From contig CAVYRD010000011.1 in assembly GCA_963770865.1 (NCBI GenBank), forward strand, positions 248,001 to 312,000: a stretch of DNA of 64,000 bases. Reading direction: 5' to 3'. Within the stretch, counting starts at the first letter, position 1. Each line of letters begins with the position of its first letter. The position numbers and the translations under genes are program-made. The DNA is from Miltoncostaea sp963770865 (GTDB lineage: Bacteria; Actinomycetota; Thermoleophilia; Miltoncostaeales; Miltoncostaeaceae). Positions 9,589-22,588 of this stretch are shown here, one piece after another. The notes below the pieces were generated by a model. The model made no database searches. It was not told the DNA's origin and saw nothing but the letters and a program-made list of their open reading frames with translations.

Positions 9589-10464
9589 GTGGCGGGGGCC
9601 AGCTTCCAGGATGTGATCGCACGACTGTCTGGTTACTGGGCGGACCAGGGCTGCCTGATCGCGACCCCGTATCACACCGAGGTCGGGGCGGGCACGTTCA
9701 ACCCGGCGACCCTCCTGCGCAGCCTCGGGCCCGACCCGTGGCGGGTCGCCTACGTCGAGCCCTCCATCCGCCCCACCGACGGCCGCTACGGCGAGAACCC
9801 CTTCCGCCTCCAGCACTACTTCCAGTACCAGGTGATCCTGAAGCCGTCGCCGGACGACGTGCAGGATCTGTACCTCGGCTCGCTGCGGGCCCTCGGCATC
9901 AAGCCCGAGGAGCACGACATCCGCTTCGTCGAGGACGATTGGGAGGGCCCCACGCTCGGCGCCTGGGGGCTCGGCTGGGAGGTCTGGATGGACGGGATGG
10001 AGATCACCCAGTTCACTTACTTCCAGCAGGCCGGCGGCATCGACCTGACGCCGATCTCGGTCGAGCTGACCTACGGGCTCGAGCGCATCGCCATGTACCT
10101 GCAGGACGTCCGGTCGGTCTACGACCTGGAGTGGGCGCACGGGGTCTCCTACGGCGACCTCTACCAGCGCAACGAGGCCCAGTGGAGCCGGTACAACTTC
10201 GAGGTCGCCGACACCGAGGCGCTGTTCGCCGCCTTCGCCCGCCACGAGCGCGAGTGCATCCGGTGCCTCGACGAGGACCTCGTGCTGCCGGCCTACGACC
10301 AGGTGCTGAAGTGCAGCCACTCCTTCAACCTGCTCGACGCCCGCGGCGTGATCAGCGTCACCGAGCGCGGCGCGTACATCTGGCGAGTACGCGCGCTCGC
10401 CGCGCGGTGCGCGAAGGCGTACCTGGCGGAGCTGACCCCCGACGAGGAGCCCGCGAGTGCCTGA
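9589..10464 (+). CDS. glyQ: Glycyl-tRNA synthetase alpha subunit
   Basis: 291 residues from GTG 9589 (MAGASFQDVIARLSGYW). It is the catalytic subunit of the alpha2-beta2 type glycyl-tRNA synthetase that charges tRNA-Gly. The sequence matches the family closely: QGCLIATPYHTEVGAGTFNP near the start, then VAYVEPSIRPTDGRYG, NPFRLQHYFQYQVILKPSP, GWEVWMDGMEITQFTYFQQ and ELTYGLERIAMYLQ. Length is typical. It overlaps glyS by 8 bases. The split enzyme, rather than the single-chain form of Streptomyces and Mycobacterium, points to a deep-branching actinomycete. Confidence 0.95.
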   Translation: MAGASFQDVIARLSGYWADQGCLIATPYHTEVGAGTFNPATLLRSLGPDPWRVAYVEPSIRPTDGRYGENPFRLQHYFQYQVILKPSPDDVQDLYLGSLRALGIKPEEHDIRFVEDDWEGPTLGAWGLGWEVWMDGMEITQFTYFQQAGGIDLTPISVELTYGLERIAMYLQDVRSVYDLEWAHGVSYGDLYQRNEAQWSRYNFEVADTEALFAAFARHERECIRCLDEDLVLPAYDQVLKCSHSFNLLDARGVISVTERGAYIWRVRALAARCAKAYLAELTPDEEPASA

Positions 10465-12549
10465 CCTGCTCCTCGAGGTGGGCTGCGAGGAGCTTCCATC
10501 CAGCGCCTGCCGGGAGATCGTGGAGCAGGCGCCCGGGCTCTACGCCGCCGCGCTGACGGCGCTCGGGCTGGAGGGCGGGGCGGCGACCGTGTCGGTTGCC
10601 CCGCGGCGGTTCGCCGTCCTCGGGACCGGGCTGCCGGCGGAGCTGGCGCCCACCTCGCGCTCGGTGCGCGGGCCGGCCGCGAGCGCCGCGTTCGGCCCCG
10701 ACGGGGCGGCCACCAAGGCGGCCGAGGGCTTCGCCCGCTCCCAGGGCGTCGCCGTCGCCGACCTCGTGACGCGTGAGGACCAGGGCCGGGACTTCGTCTT
10801 CGCCGAGGTCCGCGAGGAGGGGCGCCCGCTGGACGAGCTGGTGCCCGAGATCGCGTCGCGGATCGTCTCGGGGCTGCGCTTCTCCAAGACGATGCGCTGG
10901 GGCGACGGCACCGGCCTGCGCTTCTCGCGACCGGTGCGCTGGATCGTCGCCAAGCTCGACGACCGCACGGTGCCCTTCGACCTGCACGGCCTGAGCGCCG
11001 GCGACGTGAGCCAGGGCCACCGCTTCCTCGGCGCGCCCGCGACGATCGCCACGGCGACGTCCTACGACGAGGCCCTGCGCGGCGCGGCCGTCATCGCCAG
11101 CCACGAGGCGCGCCGCGAGGCGATCCTCTCCGGCCTCGACGCAGCGGCGGCGGCGGCCGGCGGCACGTGGAGCGACCCGGGCGGCAAGCTCGAGGAGGTC
11201 CTGTTCCTGGTCGAGTGGCCGAGCGTCATCACCGGCCGCTTCGACGAGCGCCATCTGCGCCTGCCGGCCCGCGTGCTGGTGACCGCGATGCAGGGCCACC
11301 AGCGCTACTTCCCGCTGCGCGGCCCCGACGGCGACCTGCTGCCGGCGTTCCTGGCGGTCTCCAACGGCGACCCGGCCCACGCGGACATCATCACGCGCGG
11401 CAACGAGGGCGTGCTCGACGCCCGCCTGCAGGACGCCGAGTTCAGCTTCGACAAGGACCTGGAGGCCGGCCTCGCCGCCCTCGACGCCCGGCTCGACGCG
11501 ATCGTCTTCCATCAGAAGCTGGGCACGATGGCGGCCAAGCGCGACCGCCTGGTGGCCGGGGTGGCCGACCTGGCCGTGCGCCTCGGCGCCGACGCCGGCA
11601 CGCGCGCCGCCGCCGAGCACGCCGCGCGGCTCGCGAAAGCCGACCAGGGCGCCGTGCTGGTGGCCGAGTTCTCCGAGCTCGAGGGCTATGTCGCGGCCGA
11701 GTACGCGCGCCGCGAGGGCGTCGATCCGGTCGTGGCGACCGCCGTCGAGGAGCAGTACCTGCCCGAGGGCGCCGATTCGCCGCTGCCCACCACCGACGCC
11801 GGCGCGCTGCTGGCGGCGGCCGAGAAGATCGACAACCTGGTCGGGGCGTTCGCGGTCGACGAGGCGCCGACGGGCTCGAAGGACCCCTACGGCCTGCGCC
11901 GCGCCGCCCTCGGCCTGGTGCGGATCGCCCTCGAGCGGGGCTGGGACCTCGATCACCGCCCCGCCGTGGCCGCCTCCTACGGGCTGCTGCAGTCGCAGGG
12001 CGCCGAGCTGTCGGTGCCCGAGGCCGAGGTGGAGGAGCGCATCGGCGCCTTCCTCGCCGACCGGCTCACCTACCTGCTCGGCGCCGAGGGGGTGGGCGCG
12101 GAGGCCGCAGCGGCGGCGCTCGGCGCCGGCCTGGCCGGCCTCGGCACCACGGCGCGCTGGGCCCGCGACATCCAGGCCGCCCGCGAGGGCGCCGACTTCG
12201 CCGCGGCCTGGACGGCCTCGACCCGTCTCGGCCGCCTGGCCCGCAAGGGCCCGGACGAGGACGCGCCCGTGGCCCCCGGCTCGGATCCCGGCGAGGACGC
12301 GCTCCGCGCCGCGGTCGAGGCGGCCCGCGGGCCGATCGACGACGCGCACGCGCGCGGCGACTTCGCCGCCGCCCTCGCCGCCGCCGGGCCGCTGGCCGCG
12401 GCGGTCGACCGGTTCTTCGTCGACGTGCTCGTCAACGCCGACGACCCCGGGGTGCGGGCGCGGCGCTACGGGCTGGTGCGTGACGCCGCGGGGGCGCTGT
12501 CCCGTGTGGCGGACTTCGAACGTGTGACCGACGTGGGAGGGGGGGCACG

Positions 12550-12553
<4 letters not shown>
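10457..12553 (+). CDS. glyS: Glycyl-tRNA synthetase beta subunit
   Basis: 698 residues from GTG 10457, intact. The beta subunit binds tRNA and is needed with GlyQ for activity. Family hallmarks include LLLEVGCEELPSSACREIVEQ at the N-terminus, SKTMRWGDGTGLRFSRPVRW, RVLVTAMQGHQRYFPLRG, and the HD-like segment KLGTMAAKRDRLVAGVADLA with LAKADQGAVLVAEFSELEG. A C-terminal DALR-like anticodon-binding domain follows. It overlaps glyQ (8 bases) and ppdK (GTGA, 4 bases), so the three form one operon. Confidence 0.95.
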
Positions 12554-15204
<2,651 letters not shown>

Positions 15205-15260
15205 GAGGGTTTCGCGGGCCCGGGCGGCCGCCCGCCCGCGCCAGGGGTCCCGGCGTCGTT
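15205..15260 (+). terminator. GC-rich inverted-repeat region after ppdK
   Basis: Just past the ppdK stop there is a palindromic core, GGGCGGCCGCCC, inside a longer GC-rich inverted repeat. No T-tract follows. It is a plausible hairpin terminator separating the glyQ-glyS-ppdK operon from the next unit. Confidence 0.35.
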
Positions 15261-15282
15261 CCGGGGCCCCGTTGCCGCCCTC

Positions 15283-15288
15283 TATGAT
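15283..15288 (+). promoter_or_regulatory. -10 box (TATGAT) upstream of the 15.3 kb gene and dgt
   Basis: TATGAT at 15283-15288 is close to the -10 consensus and lies 30 bases before the ATG at 15318. That leaves room for a short leader containing the GGAGGG ribosome binding site. No clear -35 box is seen. Confidence 0.45.
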
Positions 15289-15317
15289 CCGGCCCGGCCC
15301 ACAGCGGACGGAGGGTG

Positions 15318-16046
15318 ATGGGAGACGAGAGGGCGGACTACGAGCTGGCGAGCCTGGGCGACCTGATGGAGATGGTCGTCGAGGGCTGGACGATCGCCCG
15401 CATGCACTACGCCGACCGCTCCTCGGCGTCCGGCCCGCCGGCGGCCTACTTCGGCCTCACGCGCGGCCCCGACGAGTGGCGCGGGGTCTACGTCCCCGAC
15501 GACGGCCGGGCCTTCTCGCACCGCTCGCTGGTCGCCCTCTTCCGCGACCACCCGGCCATCTGGAAGCACCGCTCGGGCGAGACCATCGCGGCCCCCGGCG
15601 CCGAGGGCGTGCCGGCCGAGGAGTGGGGCGAGGTGCCCGAGCGCTTCCCGGAGGGCGTCGCCTTCGGCCCCTCCACCCTGCGCGAGGTGGTGCGCGTCGC
15701 CCAGGTGCAGTCGGTGGACGGCCTCGACATCGCCCTCGTCGCCCTGGAGCGCCACGACACCGGCGCGCGGGTGCGGTACATGTGCCACGCCTCGGACCAG
15801 CGCACCCGGGCCGAGATGTGCATGCTCGACGTGATCGCGGTCGACGACCACGGACGGCTCTACCGGGTGGCCTGCACCCAGAGCGTCCCGGTGGGCAACC
15901 GTCTGGACGGATCGTTCGTGATCGCCCCGCCGATACCGGGCGACGTGCGCCGGCTCACGGTCACCGTCGGCACCGTGACCGACGCCAACGAGGGCGCGAC
16001 CTCCGGCCCGTGGGTGTTCCCGATCCCGCTCGCGCCCCGGGAGTGA
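15318..16046 (+). CDS. Hypothetical protein cotranscribed with dgt
   Basis: 242 residues. GGAGGGTG precedes ATG 15318; a GTG directly before it is the alternative start. There is no signal peptide and no membrane segment. The sequence is rich in Trp, Tyr and acidic residues and has two cysteines near the middle (RYMCHASDQRTRAEMCMLDV). It ends in SGPWVFPIPLAPRE. No family is recognised. Its stop overlaps the dgt start as GTGA, so it is coupled to dgt. The coupling suggests a function near nucleotide metabolism or replication, but the sequence gives no direct support. Confidence 0.65.
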   Translation: MGDERADYELASLGDLMEMVVEGWTIARMHYADRSSASGPPAAYFGLTRGPDEWRGVYVPDDGRAFSHRSLVALFRDHPAIWKHRSGETIAAPGAEGVPAEEWGEVPERFPEGVAFGPSTLREVVRVAQVQSVDGLDIALVALERHDTGARVRYMCHASDQRTRAEMCMLDVIAVDDHGRLYRVACTQSVPVGNRLDGSFVIAPPIPGDVRRLTVTVGTVTDANEGATSGPWVFPIPLAPRE

Positions 16047-17029
16047 CCCCGCCCGGCCTGCCGCGCGAGCCGCCGCTCGGGCCGCGCGCGGCGCGGGCCG
16101 CCGACGCGGTACGCGACCGCCCCGAGGATCCGTGCCCCTTCCGCACGGCCTTCCAGCGCGACCGCGACCGGATCCTCCACACCGCCTCGTTCCGGCGGCT
16201 GAAGCACAAGACGCAGGTCTTCGTCGCGCCGGCCGGCGACCACTACCGCACCCGGCTCACGCACACCCTCGAGGTCTCGGCCGTCGCGCGCACCGTCGCC
16301 CGCGCGCTCGACCTGAACGAGGACCTGGTCGAGGCCGTCGCGATGGGCCACGACCTCGGCCACGCCCCGTTCGGCCACTCCGGCGAGGCCGCCCTCGACG
16401 CGATCCTGCAGGAGCGCCACGGGCGCCGCTTCGAGCACAACGTCCAGAGCCTGCGCGTCGTCGAGGTGCTGGAGCGCGAAGGGCGGGGCCTCAACCTCAC
16501 CCGGGAGGTCCGCGACGGCATCCTCCACCACACCGGCCCGGGGCTGCCGGCCACGCTCGAGGGCCAGATCGTGCGGCTGATGGACCGCATCGCCTACGTC
16601 AACCACGACATCGAGGACGCCCTGCGGGCGGGGGTGATCGCCGACGCCGACCTGCCGGCCGAGGAGGTCGCGATCCTCGGCTCCACGACCTCGGAGCGGC
16701 TCACCACGCTCGTGGCCGATGTCGTCGAGGCCAGCGCCGAGGGCGACCGGATCCGCCAGTCGCCGGAGATCGGCACGGCCTTCCTGCGGCTGCGCCGCTT
16801 CATGTTCCAGAACGTCTACCTGGCGCCGCCGGCGAGCCTCGAGGCCGAGCGCGCCCAGGGCGTCGTGCGGGCCCTCTTCGGCTTCTTCCTCGACCACCCG
16901 GAGCGCCTGCCCGCCGTCCCGGAGACGGACCTCGTCGCGCGCGTCACCGATTTCGTCTCCGGGATGACCGACCGCTACGCGCTGCGGCTCTACGAGGAGA
17001 CCTTCATGCCCAAGGAAGGCCCTCTCTGA
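16043..17029 (+). CDS. dgt: Deoxyguanosine triphosphate triphosphohydrolase-like HD protein
   Basis: 328 residues from GTG 16043. HD-domain enzyme that hydrolyses dNTPs to deoxynucleosides and triphosphate. The metal-binding HD motif is present as RLTHTLEVSAVARTVA and the following GHDLGHAPFGHSGE. The family N-terminus DPCPFRTAFQRDRDRILHTASFRRLKHKTQVF is clear. The C-terminal VSGMTDRYALRLYEETF is also family-typical. Length fits the short dgt subfamily common in actinomycetes, often found beside dnaG and rpoD as here. It overlaps the upstream gene by 4 bases. Confidence 0.9.
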   Translation: MTPPGLPREPPLGPRAARAADAVRDRPEDPCPFRTAFQRDRDRILHTASFRRLKHKTQVFVAPAGDHYRTRLTHTLEVSAVARTVARALDLNEDLVEAVAMGHDLGHAPFGHSGEAALDAILQERHGRRFEHNVQSLRVVEVLEREGRGLNLTREVRDGILHHTGPGLPATLEGQIVRLMDRIAYVNHDIEDALRAGVIADADLPAEEVAILGSTTSERLTTLVADVVEASAEGDRIRQSPEIGTAFLRLRRFMFQNVYLAPPASLEAERAQGVVRALFGFFLDHPERLPAVPETDLVARVTDFVSGMTDRYALRLYEETFMPKEGPL

Positions 17030-17197
17030 GGGTGACGCTTGCGGTGTGGGAGGACGATGGCAGCGCGTCGTCCTCGCTCCCGGAGGTCGCGTCCTCTTGG
17101 CCTCGGCGCCTGCTCGCAGGGGAGCCGGGCGCGCCGAAGCCCGGGTGAGCGGGAGCCCGCCGTGACCGCGCCCGGGCTGTAGCGGCAGGGGAGGGCA

Positions 17198-17209
17198 TAA
17201 GGTCGGGGC
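17198..17209 (+). promoter_or_regulatory. Leaderless promoter -10 box
   Basis: TAAGGT at 17198-17203 sits 6 bases before GTG 17210. No ribosome binding site lies between, so this looks like another leaderless start. Confidence 0.4.
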
Positions 17210-18256
17210 GTGCGCCCCGCCGTCGTGATCCTCGCCGCGCTGACGCTGTGCGCGGGCGGCGCGACGGCGTGGTGCGCGCCGCCGTCGATCGCCGTGGCGG
17301 GCCGGCCGGTGGGCGGCGCCGCGGTCGGCGACCGGCTCTGGGTCCTGGTCGACCGCGCGGGGGAACGCCGAGCCGTCGAGGTCGACCCCGCGGCCGGGCG
17401 GGTCACCGGCCGGTCGGTGCGGATCGGCCGGGCCGGCCCGCGCAACGGCCCGCGGCAGTGGCAGGTCGTGGCCCCGGCGACGGCCGTCGTGGTGCGCGGG
17501 TCGTTCTGGACCCTCGACGCCTCCACCCACACCGCGCTGCGCATCGACACGGCCCGCGCCCGCGTCGCGGCGCGGGTGCGCGCCCACGTCGACGCGATCG
17601 CGGCGGGGGAGGGCGGCCTGTGGGCGCTCGGGCCGATCCGGCCCCTGATCGTCGACCACCGCCCGGTGGGCTGGATCCACCGCATCCTGAGCATCGACCC
17701 GCGCACGGGCCGCACGCTGCCGCGCGAGCGGAGCATCGGCCCGGGCGTCGGCACGACCTCCTTCGACCGGTTCGCCGTCGGGCGGGACCGCGTGTGGCTG
17801 TCGGCGCGGTCGGCCACCGGGCGCATCGGCCGGGAGGTCGAGTGGGAGGGCGTGAGCGCGCGCCCGATCGACGGCTGGCGCTTCACCGCCCACGCGGGCG
17901 CGCTCTTCACCGCGAGCTTCCCCTGCACCGTGATCGTGCGCCCCGGGACCCGCGGCGCCGTGTCGCGCTCCCTGCGGATGCTCCCGCCGCGGCGCTGCGA
18001 CGAGGTGGCGGCGGGGGGGTCCCAGCCGCAGGACGTCGCCGCCGGGCCGTCCGAGTCGGTGTGGCAGATCGTCCTGCGCGGCGAGCAGCCGGGCATCCGG
18101 CGCCGGCCCGGCCTGGTGAGCTGGCGGCGCATCGACGGGACGGGACCGCTCCACACCGCCGTCGTGGGCCGCGACCCGGTGGCGCTGATGCCGCTCGGCG
18201 ACGGCGTCTGGGTCGCCGACGGCGCCGCTGGCCGACTGACCCGCGTGGCCGGCTGA
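17210..18256 (+). CDS. Exported protein, possible beta-propeller
   Basis: 348 residues. The GTG 17210 start gives a signal peptide (MRPAVVILAALTLCAGGATA). The mature part repeats short strands of the form LWVLVDRAG, FWTLDASTHTALRID, LWALGP, VWLSARSATGRI, VWQIVL and VWVADGAAGRLTRV. These W-V-D blades separated by about 40-60 residues are typical of beta-propeller proteins. Two cysteines in the second half (FPCTVIV, PRRCDEV) may form a disulfide. No catalytic motif is visible. Function is unknown; it is probably an extracellular binding or structural protein. Confidence 0.6.
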   Translation: MRPAVVILAALTLCAGGATAWCAPPSIAVAGRPVGGAAVGDRLWVLVDRAGERRAVEVDPAAGRVTGRSVRIGRAGPRNGPRQWQVVAPATAVVVRGSFWTLDASTHTALRIDTARARVAARVRAHVDAIAAGEGGLWALGPIRPLIVDHRPVGWIHRILSIDPRTGRTLPRERSIGPGVGTTSFDRFAVGRDRVWLSARSATGRIGREVEWEGVSARPIDGWRFTAHAGALFTASFPCTVIVRPGTRGAVSRSLRMLPPRRCDEVAAGGSQPQDVAAGPSESVWQIVLRGEQPGIRRRPGLVSWRRIDGTGPLHTAVVGRDPVALMPLGDGVWVADGAAGRLTRVAG

Positions 18257-18309
18257 GCGCTCGGGCCGCCTCACGCTGATGCGCGGGCGGCCCTGAGTCG
18301 CGCGGCCGC

Positions 18310-18966
18310 CTACTCGGCGGAGACGACCCCCACCGGGCAGGAGACCCCGGTGCCGCCGAGGCCGCAGTACCCGTTGGGCACCTTGGCGAGGTACTGCTGG
18401 TGGTAGTCCTCGGCGTAGTAGAACTCGCCCGCCGGAACGATCTCCGTCGTGACGGATCCGTAGCCCGCCGCCGTGAGGCGCTCCTGGTAGGCGTCGCGGG
18501 TCATCTCCGCGATCACCCGCTGGGCCTCCGAGTAGACGTAGACGCCCGAGCGGTACTGCGTGCCCCGGTCGTTGCCCTGGCGCATCCCCTGCGTCGGGTC
18601 GTGGCCCTCCCAGAACGCCCGCATGATGGCGTCGAAGCCGATGACGGCGGGGTCGAAGACCACGCGCACGACCTCGTTGTGCCCCGTCATGCCGGAGCAG
18701 ACCTCCTCGTAGGTCGGGTTGGGCGTGTGCCCGCCCGCGTAGCCCACGGCGGTGGTGTAGACGCCGTCGAGGTTCCAGAAGAGCTTCTCGGCCCCCCAGA
18801 AGCAGCCGAGGCCGACGAGGGCGAGCTCCATGCCCTCGGGGAACGGCGGCGCGATCGGCGTGCCGAGCACGAAGTGCCGCTCGGCCACCGGCATCCGCTG
18901 CGCGCGGCCGGGGAGAGCGTCCTCGGCGGACGGGATCTCGGCCTTGAGTCGTGAGAAGAGCCCCAT
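18310..18966 (-). CDS. msrA: Peptide methionine (S)-sulfoxide reductase
   Basis: 218 residues from ATG 18966 with GGAGGA upstream. It reduces methionine-S-sulfoxide in oxidised proteins using thioredoxin. The active-site motif GCFWGAEKLFW, the family block VGYAGGHTPNPTYEEVCSGMTGHNEVV, HDPTQGMRQGNDRGTQYRS and the tail YHQQYLAKVPNGYCGLGGTGVSC are all present. The C-terminal cysteines are the likely resolving residues. Length is usual. It is divergent from dnaG. Confidence 0.95.
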   Translation of the reverse strand: MGLFSRLKAEIPSAEDALPGRAQRMPVAERHFVLGTPIAPPFPEGMELALVGLGCFWGAEKLFWNLDGVYTTAVGYAGGHTPNPTYEEVCSGMTGHNEVVRVVFDPAVIGFDAIMRAFWEGHDPTQGMRQGNDRGTQYRSGVYVYSEAQRVIAEMTRDAYQERLTAAGYGSVTTEIVPAGEFYYAEDYHQQYLAKVPNGYCGLGGTGVSCPVGVVSAE

Positions 18967-19030
18967 GATTCGTCCTCCTGTTGCGCGCGGTCACCGACAA
19001 CTGTAGGTCGGGTGTCCAGTCGTCGCCCCC

Positions 19031-19036
19031 TATCCT
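19031..19036 (+). promoter_or_regulatory. -10 box (TATCCT) upstream of dnaG
   Basis: TATCCT (19031-19036) is identical to the -10 boxes of polA and the 61.9 kb gene. The GTG 7 bases downstream (19044) opens a nine-codon frame that overlaps the dnaG start at 19064 instead of being dnaG itself. This may be a tiny leader peptide or another one-base sequence error. Confidence 0.45.
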
Positions 19037-19063
19037 GTGCCCCGTGAGTGACAGGACCCTTAC

Positions 19064-20785
19064 GTGCCGCTGATCTCGCCCGACAGCATCGAATCGGTCC
19101 GCCAGGGGGTGGACCTGGTCGAGCTGGTGCGCGGTCGGGTGGAGCTGGTGCGCCGGGGCGGCCGGTGGTGGGGGCGCTGCCCGTTCCACGGCCCCGAGCG
19201 CACGCCCTCGTTCAGCCTCCTGCCGCCCGACTTCCGGCGCTACTACTGCCACGGCTGCGGCGCCACGGGCGACGCGATCACCTGGATGCGCGAGCAGGAG
19301 GGGGCGGCCAGCTTCGGCGAGGCCATCGAGGCCCTGGCCGAGCGCTTCGGCATCCCGGTGTCGTTCGCCGAGGAGACGCCCCAGGAGGCGGCCCGCCGCG
19401 AGGCCACGGACCGGCGCCGGCGCCTGCTCGACCGCGCGGCGGCCTTCTACGCCGAGTACCTCTGGCGCGCCGACGAGGCCGCGCCGGCGCGCGAGTACCT
19501 GCTGGGGCGCGGCTTCGCCGAGGATCTGATCCGCCGCCTGAAGGTGGGCTACGCGCCGGCGGGCGGGACGGTGCTGGCCGGGCGGGCGATGCGCGAGGGC
19601 TTCTCGCGTGAGGAACTCGTTCGACGCCGGCCTCGCGCGGCGGCGCGGCAACCAGGTCGCCGACTTCTTCACGGCGCGCGTGATGTTCCCGATCGCGGAC
19701 AGCCAGGGGCGCGTGCAGGGCTTCGGCGGGCGGACCCTCGACCCCGAGGTCCGGGCGAAGTACGTCAACTCGCCCGAGGGCGCCGACTTCACCAAGCGCA
19801 AGCTGCTCTTCAACCTGGCCGAGGCCCGCGTCGCGGCCGCCCGTTCGAAGTACTTCGTGGTCGTCGAGGGCTACACCGACGTGATGGGGCTGATGGCCGC
19901 CGGCATCGACTCGGCGGTCGCCTGCATGGGTACGTCGCTGACGAGCGAACAGATCCGCCTCCTCCGACGGTGGGCGCCGGAGGTCAAGCTCTGCTTCGAT
20001 GCGGACGCCGCGGGAGAACAGGCCGCCTGGCGGAGCGTCGAGGCCGGGGCGGGCGTGAACCTCGACTGGCAGGCCGTGCAACTGCCGATCGGCCAGGATC
20101 CGGGCGACATGGCGGCCACCGAGGAGGGTCGCGCCGCCTTGGCCGCCGCCGTTTCTTCCTCTCAGCCTCTGGTAACTTCCCTGATCCGCTCACGAGTGGC
20201 GAGGGCGGGTCGTTCCTCACGGGAACGGGAGGCGGCGCTCACCGCGATCGCCGAGCTGTTGAGGCGCTTCCCGGACTCGTTGGAGAAGGATGAGGGGGTT
20301 CGCTTGACCGCCGGCCTGCTTCAGCTCTCCCAGGGTCTCGAAGAGCGCCTCCGCCAGGCGTCCCGGGGCGACGCACCCGCGGGCGAGGTGGTCCCGAGCC
20401 ACGCGGCCTCGCCGGAGGAGATCCGCGAGCGGCGCTTCCTCGCGATGGCCATCGCCCGCCCGAAGGCTGCCCGGCCGTTCCTCGAGGGCCTGCCCGAGGC
20501 CGCCTTCGGCAGCGAGGCGCACCGGCGGGCGTTCGGGCTGATCGCCGCGGGGTCGACCGACCTCGAGGCCTGGCCCGACGACCTCGCCGAGACGGCCCTC
20601 GCCCTGCGCATCGAGCTGGCCGGGGCGGAGCCCAGCGACGCCGAGCTTCGCGAGGCGGCCTACCGGGTGGAGCTGCCGATGCTGGAGCGCCGCGCGGCCG
20701 AGATGCGGATCGCCGGCGACGAGAGGGGCCGCCTGGAGGCCCTCGACCTGGCGCGCCGGGTCCGCGCCGCCCTGAGGGCCGAGCG

Positions 20786-20789
<4 letters not shown>
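19064..20789 (+). CDS. dnaG: DNA primase, one frameshift
   Basis: About 575 residues read across a +1 shift at 19619-19622, where one extra T in ctcgttcgac breaks EELVDAGLARRR. Primase makes RNA primers for replication and binds the replicative helicase. The N-terminal CHC2 zinc finger is CPFHGPERTPSFS with YYCHGCGATGDAI. The Toprim core has FFTARVMFPI, GFGGRTLDPEVRAKYVNSPE and VVEGYTDVMGLMAAG with CFDADAAGEQAAWR. A helical C-terminal helicase-binding domain follows. dnaG is essential, so the shift is almost surely a sequence error. The stop overlaps the rpoD ATG (ATGA). Confidence 0.9.
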
Positions 20790-21858
<1,069 letters not shown>

Positions 21859-21862
<4 letters not shown>

Positions 21863-22383
21863 CCCTCCGGCTCCTGCTCCGGTTCCGGTTCCGGAGGCGG
21901 AGCGGGCCGGGTGAGCAGGGCGACGGCCTCCGCGCGTCGGGTCTGCCCGGCCACCTCCACGGCGGCGCGGGCCGCGAGCGCGACGCGTCCCTCGTCCGCG
22001 GGCCGGCGGGGCGCCGGGCCGATCCACTCGATGCGCGGCGCCGGCCCGAGCATCGCGGCGCGCTGGGCCCACACCAGCAGGCGCGCCAGGGCGAGCGCGC
22101 CGGTGCTCACGCCCTCCGGGTCGCCGCGGGCGATGACGTAGGCGCGGTGGGCCGACACGCAGGCGGCCAGCGAGAGCGCGTCGGGCGCGCCCTCGTGGTC
22201 CAGGTCGAGCGCCACGAGCGTCGCGTCGGTGCGCTGGGCGCCCTCGGGGGGACGCGTCAGCGCGGGGGCCAGGCGGACCAGCTCGCTCCGCAGGCCCATC
22301 CCGAGCGCCTCCGCCGCCACCCGGAGCTCCGGCTCGACCGTGCCGAGGAGCTCCGAGTGGTCATCGCGAAGGCGCAGCCCCAC
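21859..22383 (-). CDS. Hypothetical protein convergent with rpoD
   Basis: 174 residues from GTG 22383, overlapping the rpoD 3' end by 4 bases on the opposite strand. No signal peptide is seen. The middle (DATLVALDLDHEGAPDALSLAACVSAHRAYVIARGD) reads as an alternating strand/helix fold. The C-terminus is a PEPEPEQEPEG tail encoded by a short ggttcc repeat. No family is recognised. Codon usage is like that of its neighbours, so it is probably a real gene. Confidence 0.5.
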
Positions 22384-22392
22384 GGGGCGGGA

Positions 22393-22542
22393 TCAGACCG
22401 CCGGGGGAGGCGGGGTGGCGGCGGCCTCGCCGGCCGGGGGCGCCTCGGTGAAGACGAACTCGTCCGGCTCACCGCCGAGACGGTCCTTGACCAGCCAGTA
22501 GGCCAGACCAGCGAGCACGAGCAGCACCAGGAGCTTCTTCAC
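22393..22542 (-). CDS. Small single-pass membrane protein (49 aa)
   Basis: The frame starts at GTG 22542, 5 bases after a strong GGAAGGAG site, and ends at TGA 22395-22393. It encodes MKKLLVLLVLAGLAYWLVKD, a membrane segment, followed by an acidic and proline-rich tail. It resembles the DLW-39 class of tiny actinobacterial membrane proteins (MKKLL start, one helix, acidic tail) but lacks their DLW motif. Function is unknown. Confidence 0.65.
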   Translation of the reverse strand: MKKLLVLLVLAGLAYWLVKDRLGGEPDEFVFTEAPPAGEAAATPPPPAV

Positions 22543-22588
22543 AACGTCTCCTTCCGGGGCGGTCGAGCCCCGAACGCTAGCGCAAACC

